Shown: in pieces, positions 1 through 6,100 of the stretch
How positions within the stretch are numbered: position 1 is the stretch's first letter
Layout of the letters: each line of letters begins with the position of its first letter
Assembly: GCA_035527455.1 (NCBI GenBank)
Contig: DATLAN010000175.1
Span: 1-12,144 of the forward strand
From: DATLAN01 sp035527455
GTDB taxonomy: Bacteria; Planctomycetota; Planctomycetia; Pirellulales; Thermoguttaceae
Length of the DNA stretch: 12,144 nt
Direction of reading: 5' to 3'
Program-made: the position numbers and the translations under genes
Notes under the pieces: generated by a model
Told to the model about the DNA's origin: nothing
What the model saw: only the letters and a program-made list of their open reading frames with translations
The model's database searches: none

Positions 1-684
1 CGTCCGCACGCGCCAATCGAAGATCTCGCCCAGCGGGACGGTCGGCACTGCCAGTTCGTACGCCCGGCGCGAAGCGAGAAAGCCGTCGAGGAACACCTTT
101 CGGGCGGCGCTGAGCGAGGCCCGATCGATCGTTTCGCTCAACGCACTGACCAACACGACCGACCAGAACCGCTCGATCGCACGCTGCGATTGACCGTGCC
201 GGCGAAGCCACGCGCCGACGGTCTCGGCCGGCCGGCCGCCCGCGGCGTCTCGCGTCAACCGCCGCAGGGCGCGAAGGATTCCCCACCGCTCGCCGAGCGT
301 GAGGTATTTCAGACGCAGAATGCCCGGCAGAAGGTGCCAGGGGGCCGGCAGCCAGGCGGCCGCGGCGAAGTCGTGTTGCTTACCCTCCGGGCTGAAGAAG
401 TGCAGGCGTCGGTCGCGGCGGAAGCAGTCGGCCGCGTCGATCCGCCGGCAGAAGTCGGCCAGCATGGTGCAGCAGCCCATCGAAACGTGCTGGCAGAAGT
501 CGACCGTCAAGCCGGTTCGCCCGTCGCGGAACGACCCGGCCCGACCGCCGAGGCTCTTGGTCTGCTCGAACAGTTCGACGCGAAGTCCCCCTTCGGCCGC
601 CGCCACGGCCGCCGCCATGCCGGCCAGTCCACCCCCGACGACGGCGACGCTTGGGCCACGGGATGGGCAGTGGGGATCGGTCAT
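1..684 (-). CDS. hpnE: Hydroxysqualene dehydroxylase HpnE (N-terminal 228 residues; C-terminus beyond window)
   Basis: An open frame runs from ATG at 684 to base 1 without a stop, giving 228 codons of a family that is usually about 420-480 residues, so the 3' half lies outside the window. The start encodes MTDPHCPSRGPSVAVVGGG, a Rossmann FAD-binding fold with GGGLAG (GxGxxG), followed by an acidic strand end (RVELFEQ) and the LGGRAG motif of the amine-oxidase/phytoene-desaturase superfamily. The following DFCQHVSMGCCTMLADF stretch resembles the conserved QHV-GC-T block of HpnE. The known family reaction is FAD-dependent reductive removal of the hydroxyl of hydroxysqualene to give squalene. 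Position as third gene after hpnC and hpnD supports the call. The gap to hpnD is 148 bases and holds an inverted repeat. No clear Shine-Dalgarno precedes the ATG. A carotenoid desaturase is the alternative, but the gene order makes HpnE much more likely. Confidence 0.88.
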   Translation of the reverse strand, partial: MTDPHCPSRGPSVAVVGGGLAGMAAAVAAAEGGLRVELFEQTKSLGGRAGSFRDGRTGLTVDFCQHVSMGCCTMLADFCRRIDAADCFRRDRRLHFFSPEGKQHDFAAAAWLPAPWHLLPGILRLKYLTLGERWGILRALRRLTRDAAGGRPAETVGAWLRRHGQSQRAIERFWSVVLVSALSETIDRASLSAARKVFLDGFLASRRAYELAVPTVPLGEIFDWRVRT

Positions 685-711
685 ATCTCAAACTGGAAGC
701 GGTGAGGATGT

Positions 712-817
712 GTAGGCCGGAACAAGCGCAGCGCAGTTCCGGCACTTGGTGAGCAAAGGCCACACGAATCCATGTGAACCCGCGTGCCGGAACTGCGCTG
801 TGCTTGTTCCGGCCTAC
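712..817. repeat. 34-bp near-perfect inverted repeat between hpnD and hpnE
   Basis: The arm at 712-745 (begins gtaggccggaacaagc) and the arm at 784-817 are reverse complements at 33 of 34 positions. The one difference leaves a G-U pair in RNA. The spacer is 38 bases. In the operon transcript it would fold into a very stable hairpin after the hpnD stop and before the hpnE start. No T-tract follows on the minus strand, so it is not a normal intrinsic terminator. It resembles REP/MITE-like palindromes that I associate with planctomycete intergenic DNA; that resemblance is from memory and was not searched. Confidence 0.9.
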
Positions 818-832
818 TGTTTGCTGTCTGAA

Positions 833-1729
833 TCATACCAGTGCAGCAGCCCGCGGGGGAAGCAGGGCCCAACGCAGGGCGAGTTGCAGTTTCTTCAGTC
901 GGCCGAGGCGGACGCGGCGCGTGAGCACCTTGGCCGGGCGGCGCTCGATCTTGCGAAGCACTGCCCGATAGGTCGACGTCATCATGCCGAAGATCCGCCT
1001 GCCCGACGGTTCCAGCCATTGCATCAGTTCGGCACCTTCGCGATAGAACCACTGGGCCCGATGGATCTGGAAGTCCATCAGGTGGAGGAACCGCCCGTCG
1101 GCCACGCCGTTCTTGAGATCCTCGACCGAGTATCCACATCGCCGCAGATCCTCCAACGGCAGATAGACGCGGTCCACCCGGGCGTCTTCCCGAAGATCGC
1201 GGAGGATGTTGGTAAGCTGCAGGGCGATGCCGCATTTGCGGGCGGGCTCCAGGGCTTCGCGGCCGGTGAAGCCCCAGATGTGAACGCACGCCAGTCCCAC
1301 GGCCGAGGCCACGCGCTCGCAGTAACCCTCCAGTTCATCGAACGTCTCGTAACGCCGCCGCTTAAGGTCCATTTCCACACCGTCGATCACGGCGTGAAGG
1401 TGTTCCGGCGGGACGCGATAGCGCCGGAGCATATCGGCCACCGCCGGCAGCAACTCTTGATGCGGGACGTTGCCGATCCGGTCGAACCGATCCTTGCGCG
1501 CCGCGTCCAGCGCGGCCCTCCACTGGCGAAGCGCTTCGGCCGCATCGTCCGCTTGGGGATCGTCGGCCAGATCGTCCGTGTGACGCATGAAGGCGTACAG
1601 CGCGTCCATTGCACGACGCTTTTCGCGCGGCAATCCGAAGAAGCTCGGATAGAAACTCGACCCGGACCGCCTCGCCATCCGGCGGCAGGCGTCGTAGCCG
1701 GCGTCGATCACCTCCGGCGAGACGTTCAT
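833..1729 (-). CDS. hpnD: Presqualene diphosphate synthase HpnD
   Basis: This 298-residue member of the squalene/phytoene synthase family has a typical HpnD length. The family reaction is head-to-head condensation of two farnesyl diphosphates to presqualene diphosphate. Both aspartate-rich Mg-diphosphate motifs are present: TDDLADD at residues 51-57 and NILRDLRED at 174-182, the latter followed by RVYLP. The N-terminal block RRSGSSFYPSFFGLP is characteristic of HpnD and bacterial phytoene-synthase relatives. The start at 1729 is chosen because its ATG overlaps the hpnC stop (ATGA), implying translational coupling. The frame is open further upstream to 1768, but that would extend into hpnC. 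The gene ends 148 bases before hpnE. A phytoene synthase is possible in isolation; adjacency to hpnC and hpnE decides for HpnD. Confidence 0.92.
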   Translation of the reverse strand: MNVSPEVIDAGYDACRRMARRSGSSFYPSFFGLPREKRRAMDALYAFMRHTDDLADDPQADDAAEALRQWRAALDAARKDRFDRIGNVPHQELLPAVADMLRRYRVPPEHLHAVIDGVEMDLKRRRYETFDELEGYCERVASAVGLACVHIWGFTGREALEPARKCGIALQLTNILRDLREDARVDRVYLPLEDLRRCGYSVEDLKNGVADGRFLHLMDFQIHRAQWFYREGAELMQWLEPSGRRIFGMMTSTYRAVLRKIERRPAKVLTRRVRLGRLKKLQLALRWALLPPRAAALV

Positions 1730-2652
1730 AGCTCGTCCCCGGTGAGAGTTCCGCGTTGCAGCCGCCACCAGCTTCCGGCGAGGATCCGCAGCCTGGTCAT
1801 CTTAGGCACGACCGGCCGGGACGTCCAGACGTCGAAGTGCTGCCGCCGGATCGCTTCGAGGATCTCCAGTCCCCCGCGGACGAACAGGGCCACCTGGAGC
1901 TTCAGCTCGAACGGCAGCAGGTCGATCAGCGGCGCCCCGCGCCGCAGCCACCCTTCCGCCTGGTCCACTTCCGCGGCCAACAGCAGCCGGAATGCCTCGT
2001 TGCACTCCCGCCGGGCGAAATCCGGCTCGCCGTACCCGTATCGCCGGCAGTCGGCTTGCGGCAGGTAAATCCGCCCGCGATCGAAATCCCCGGCGACGTC
2101 TTGCCAGAAGTTGGCCAGTTGCAGGCCCGTGCAGATCGAATCGGCCAGGCGTGCTTTCCGTTCGGTGTGAGAGCGGCCCAGGTAGAGCACCAGCCGGCCG
2201 ACCGGATTGGCCGAATAGCGGCAGTATTGCAGAAGCTCATCCCAGGTTTCGTATCGGGTCACTCGCTGGTCCTGACGAAAGGCGACCAGCAGATCCAGCA
2301 ACGGATCGGCCGGGATCTCGAACTTGCGGATCGTCTCCGAGAGGGCCGTAAACACCGGGTGACTTGCCTTGCCCTCGTAGCATTCGCGAAGCTGCTCCTC
2401 CCACCATCCCAACAGCGCCAGGCTCCGCTGCGGATCGCCCGTCTCGTCGGCCAGGTCGTCGGCCCAACGGCAATAGGCGTAGACGTGGTAGAAGTGGCGC
2501 CGCAATCGCCGCGGCAGGAAGAAGCTGGCCACGGTGAAGTTCTCGTAGTGCCGCCTGGCCAGCCGCCGGCAATAGCGGCGACTCTGCCTCGGCGAGAGAA
2601 GCCGAGGCTCTTTTGGTTGCGGGCCGAATCGTTCCAGGTCGCCGGGAAACAT
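1726..2652 (-). CDS. hpnC: Hydroxysqualene synthase HpnC
   Basis: This 308-residue squalene/phytoene synthase family protein is the paralogue of the next gene. The family role of HpnC is conversion of presqualene diphosphate to hydroxysqualene with loss of pyrophosphate. It shows the first Asp-rich motif ADDLADETGD at about residues 64-73 and the second, NFWQDVAGDFDRGRIYLP, from residue 181. RRHYENFTVASFFLPRRLR near residues 33-51 matches the HpnC signature (HYENF-VAS). The start at 2652 (MFPGDLERFGP) is preferred because longer readings from 2808 would translate through an intrinsic terminator at 2681-2725. An ATG at 2676 is also possible. Neither has a Shine-Dalgarno site. A weak TATACT box at 2662-2667 would make the 2652 start almost leaderless. 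The stop overlaps hpnD by four bases. Confidence 0.92.
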   Translation of the reverse strand: MFPGDLERFGPQPKEPRLLSPRQSRRYCRRLARRHYENFTVASFFLPRRLRRHFYHVYAYCRWADDLADETGDPQRSLALLGWWEEQLRECYEGKASHPVFTALSETIRKFEIPADPLLDLLVAFRQDQRVTRYETWDELLQYCRYSANPVGRLVLYLGRSHTERKARLADSICTGLQLANFWQDVAGDFDRGRIYLPQADCRRYGYGEPDFARRECNEAFRLLLAAEVDQAEGWLRRGAPLIDLLPFELKLQVALFVRGGLEILEAIRRQHFDVWTSRPVVPKMTRLRILAGSWWRLQRGTLTGDEL

Positions 2653-2680
2653 GGGTCTGTCAGTATAACCGCGCATCAAG

Positions 2681-2725
2681 AAAACAAAAACGCCGCCGAC
2701 TTTCCTATCGTGGAAAGCGGCGGCG
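2681..2725 (-). terminator. Rho-independent terminator just upstream of hpnC
   Basis: Read on the minus strand, a 14-bp stem (arms 2712-2725 and 2691-2705, one bulged base, six-base loop) is followed at once by TTTTTGTTTT (2690-2681). This is a textbook intrinsic terminator. On the plus strand no T-run follows, so it works leftward only. It lies more than 400 bases past the end of the alpha-2-macroglobulin gene and about 30 bases before the hpnC start. It therefore either ends a small upstream transcript or attenuates the squalene operon. Confidence 0.85.
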
Positions 2726-2992
2726 TAAAAGTCAAACCTCTCGCTCATTGCGACCGGATGCGTCGCTGCGAGACTAGCGAGGGTCGGGCGTGCTATCGCA
2801 CCAGCCACTTCTGACCCGAGCTAACGCTTAAGGGTTGGCACCTCCGTCGGAATAGTTAGCGAGAGGCTCGATTCTCGTCACTCTGTTCCCAAAGAATATC
2901 GGCAAATCTCCGTCCCGGCTTGCGGGCGAAACGGTTTCTGCGACCGTATCGTCCGGAAAGCCCTCGGACACCCAACGCATCCTTTCCTAGCT
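2726..2992 (-). ncRNA. Candidate structured leader or small RNA upstream of hpnC
   Basis: This stretch lies between a TACAAT box (2993-2998) and the terminator at 2681-2725, so a transcript of roughly 300 nt is expected. Inverted repeats suggest a folded RNA: a 9-bp long-range pair (2737-2745 with 2858-2866), gcgac/gtcgc (2750-2754 with 2762-2766, seven-base loop), gtgc/gcac around a tetraloop (2790-2801), gggtc/gaccc (2781-2785 with 2813-2817) and gctaac/gttagc (2820-2825 with 2855-2860). The last pair overlaps the long-range pair by three bases, so the two compete. I do not recognise a known family: RNase P, tmRNA and SRP RNA hallmarks are absent. It may be an attenuator leader for hpnCDE, a free small RNA, or the UTR of a small gene. 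Confidence 0.4.
2828..2980 (-). CDS. Possible 50-residue small ORF ahead of the terminator
   Basis: An ATG at 2980 opens 50 codons ending in TAA at 2828. The peptide begins MRWVSEGFPDD and ends NYSDGGANP. An AGGA sits four bases before the ATG, which is close for a Shine-Dalgarno site, and a TACAAT box lies twelve bases upstream. There is no signal peptide, membrane segment or recognisable domain. It could be a leader peptide for hpnC, a small independent gene, or chance: the same bases also take part in the inverted repeats of the candidate structured RNA. The spacing to the TACAAT box would give a nearly leaderless message. Confidence 0.22.
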   Translation of the reverse strand: MRWVSEGFPDDTVAETVSPASRDGDLPIFFGNRVTRIEPLANYSDGGANP

Positions 2993-3017
2993 ATTGTACT
3001 CTACGAAATCCCGCCGG
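2993..3017 (-). promoter_or_regulatory. Candidate promoter (TACAAT box) for the hpnC leader
   Basis: On the minus strand TACAAT (2998-2993) is a good -10 hexamer, but no good -35 is seen at 16-18 bases. Six bases upstream is ccggcgggatttc (3017-3005). The same 13 bases precede the TACAAT box of the histidine kinase at 9896-9908, there with a two-base spacer. The recurrence supports a promoter role, but only two cases are available. Confidence 0.4.
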
Positions 3018-3133
3018 GCATCAGTTATTGTGGTGACGAGACGTGGAAACGATGCGCCGCACCCTATTATGCGCCTTTTGCGCATCTTGCAACGGAACCC
3101 CCCTTTCTTGAGGCAGCGACACCCGGGCATCAA

Positions 3134-6100
3134 TCACTCGGCAACCACCCACTGCACGGGCGCCGCAACGGCCGTCGGCAGCGAATCGGCGTACATGGGC
3201 ACGAACTCCGGCTGCGGTGCAAAAACCGTGCCGCTCACCTCGGCCCGAACCGGAAACCGAATCTGCCGCGAGCCCTGCTCCCAGTGCTCGATGAAGAAGT
3301 GCAAGGCGTCGTCCCGTTCCTCGGTCGCCACCACGCCGCTGCCGACCTGCGGCGGACGAAGCAACTCGACGCCGCACGGACGGGGAACCGTCAGCCGCAC
3401 GTGGCTGACCGGCCGGGTCAACTCCACGTCGACTCGCACCTCCAGCGTCACGCCGCGCGGTACGGCGATCCGGCCCGCGCGGTCCATGGCCACTTCTTCG
3501 AGTTGTCCCTGCACGCAGAACACGCGGGTGCGAAGCGTGACGGCCGGTTCCGGGGGATTCTCCGGAGGACTCTCCAAAAAGCCTTCCACGCGGACCGAAT
3601 AGAAATCGTCGCTGCCCCCGAGTCCCGGGTACAATGCGACCCGTTTCACGCCGTCGCGCTTCAGCACGATCACATTGCCCTGCTCGCGCGTGAGCACGCC
3701 GACGCGACGTCCATCGACCTGGACCACCACCGGCACCTCTTCCTCCCCGCGCGACGCGGCCAGCATGGCGGCCAGCCCGCGCACGGCCGCCGAGTTGGTC
3801 AGCGTGTCGCCCCAGGAGCTTCCACGGCGCACCGAGACGAGTTCCCGGGCGAGTTCCTGCCAGCGTGCGTCTTTCGATTGCAGCGCGGCGGCAAGCTGCA
3901 GGAGTCCGGCGGTGATGAAGATCGATTGGCGGTTGCCCGGCTCCGGCGCGACCGTTTCGCCGAGAAACACCAGGAGCGATTCCCCGGGATGCGAATTGCC
4001 CAGCCGCCGCCAGGCGTCGGCCAGGAGAATCCGGTCGAGCAGGCCGCCGGGCGCATCGGCCTCGGCGGTCCGAAGCGCCGAGGAGAGTTCGCCGACGGCC
4101 TGCCCGTAGCGCTGGAGGTCCTCTTGATACAGGGTGGCCAGGGCATGGGCGGCGTAGACGCGGAGATTCACCTCGCCGACGCTGTGCGGCCGGGAACCCT
4201 GAAGCTTCCCTTCCCGCAGCCGCCCGAGCAGATAGCTTTGCGCCCGATCGATCATCCGCGACGGCACCGGATGGTCGAGTTGCCGGCACAGGGCGAGGCC
4301 CTCGAGCACGTACGCGGTCATGAAGTCGTTGGTCGCGTCGTCTTTCCACCAACCCCAGCCGCCGTCGTCGTGCTGGAAATCGGCCAGTCGGGCAATCCCC
4401 TTGGCAAAGACGTCGTCCAGGCGGCCGGCCGCGGGACTCTCGAGCCCGGCCTGGCGAATCGCCCGGCCTGCCACCACGGCGGGCATGAAGCGGCTCATCG
4501 TCTGCTCCACGCAGCCGTAGGGGTATTGAATCAGATCCTCCAGCGCCGAACAGACCGGCCCGGCCAGCCCCGGCTCGCGGCGGATGGTCAAAGTCACTCC
4601 ATCCTCGGTCAACGGGCCGCCGAGGTCGGGTTCCACGGTGGCCGCTTCGCTCAAGGGGCCGCAGTAGCTCAGCGTGAAACGGTGCCCCCGCGGCAGCACG
4701 GTAAGCTTCTTCTCGATCGCGTCCGCATCGCCGTCGGCCGCATCGCGTACCGAAGCGAACACGAACATCTCTCCGGCCGCCGTTGCGGTCACCGGGATCG
4801 TGAAGCGGTCGTCCGCCTTGGCCGCCAGCGGTCGCCGGCCCCATGGCAGCAGCTTGCCGTGGTTGAGGCGCGTCGTGCCGGCGACTTCCCGGCCTTGGTC
4901 GGTGTTGTTGTGCAGCACCACGGGCAGATCGATGCGGTCGCCGGCCCGAAATGCCCGCGGCAGGAGCAGCTCGACTTGCAGCGGCAGGAACGTGCGGCGG
5001 CCGGCGCGGATCTCGCCCACCTTGGTCTCGGCCGTCACGCCCCGGGCGGTGAAACGCCACTGGGTCAGGTTGTCGGGCAGATCGAACGTCGCGCGGGCCT
5101 TGCCCTCGCCGTTGGTCACCAGGTCGGCGACCCAGAAGGCCGTGTTCCGAAAGTCGCGGCGGACTTGCATGGGCCTCGACCGTTCGCTTGCACTCGTGCC
5201 GCCGTATCTGCGGAGAAATTCGCCCTTTCCTTCGCCGTAAGCAACGGGCGGATAACAACCCCACGCGTACTTCGGTCCCAGCCAGAACCAGAGCGGCTCG
5301 GACTCCGGCGGCGGCCAGTCGTAATTTCCTCGGCAGAGCTGCGGCAGGCGATACTCGAAGAAGAAGCTTTGCAGGTCGGGCGTGGGGTCTTCCATCAACA
5401 CGTAAACCGCTTCGTCGACCACGCCCAGGCTGATTTCGGCTCGCGGCACCGGGCGGCCTTCGTGGTCGGTGGCCGTGATGAGCGCCGTACATGGCTCGCC
5501 CGGCTTGTACTCGGCCTTGTCAATGTCGATCTCAAGCGTAAGGAACTGTTCGGTCGGTCGCAGATAGCAATGGAACCTGCGCTCGTGCGTCTGCTTTCCG
5601 TCGAGCAGCACGACGGTCACGTTGAGACTGGGGGCCCAGTCCTTCTGCGTGGGGATCGTCACGCGGTGGTCGCCCGGCGGCAATTGCAGCACTTGCGAGT
5701 GGAGCATCCGCGTGTTTTCCGCGAACACGGCGACCAGGCTCCGCCGCTCGGCCGGGCCTTCGACCTTGAGCGTCACCTCCAGCGGCGTGCCGGCGTCGAT
5801 GTATTGAGGGTATTCCGGGTATCCGAGACCGGGTGGTGGCGGCGGCTCGTCGTCGGTAGGTTCCACGACATCCGGGCCCCCAAAAGGATCCTCCGCCGGA
5901 ATGGGTTCTCCAAAACCAATGCTCCGCGACGTATCACGGACCACCTTTCCGTCGGCGATGACGGTCGCATGAAGCGGTTGGCGATCTCCCTCGGCGGCCG
6001 TTGTCACTTGGAACGTCGCCGTTCCAGTCTCGTCGGTCGTGGCGCTGTGCCTCTGGCCGTCGAGAACCACGGTCGCTCCGGCAACGGGATCGCCTTCCCA

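Larger units (their letters stand above)
2653..3133. other. Intergenic region between the alpha-2-macroglobulin gene and hpnC
   Basis: This stretch of about 480 bases holds the terminator, candidate leader RNA, small ORF and TACAAT box described separately. In addition there is a perfect 6-bp hairpin atgcgc/gcgcat with a five-base loop at 3069-3085, soon after the stop of the alpha-2-macroglobulin gene. It lacks a T-tract, so it may only stabilise the message 3' end. The decamer TGATGCCCGG (minus strand) occurs twice, near 3014-3023 and 3121-3130. No protein gene longer than the 50-codon ORF is convincing here. Confidence 0.6.

Noticed and set aside
746..2068. 440-codon plus-strand frame opposite hpnD and hpnC
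   Set aside because: Antisense shadow of two well-recognised enzymes; it also runs through one arm of the inverted repeat.
2653..2808. 52-codon N-terminal extension of HpnC
   Set aside because: It would be translated through the intrinsic terminator at 2681-2725, and the HpnC family does not have such an N-terminus.
2681..2998. RNase P RNA, tmRNA or SRP RNA
   Set aside because: The size would fit the first two, but the conserved GAGGAAAGTCC block, the tmRNA tRNA-like ends and the SRP GGAAGCAGCC loop are not found.
3069..3085. Terminator of the alpha-2-macroglobulin gene
   Set aside because: The hairpin is short and no T-tract follows on the minus strand.
3021..5492. 823-codon minus-strand frame overlapping the alpha-2-macroglobulin gene
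   Set aside because: Alternative frame of the same strand, dominated by Arg/Gly/Ala low-complexity sequence; it overlaps the thioester domain coding region.
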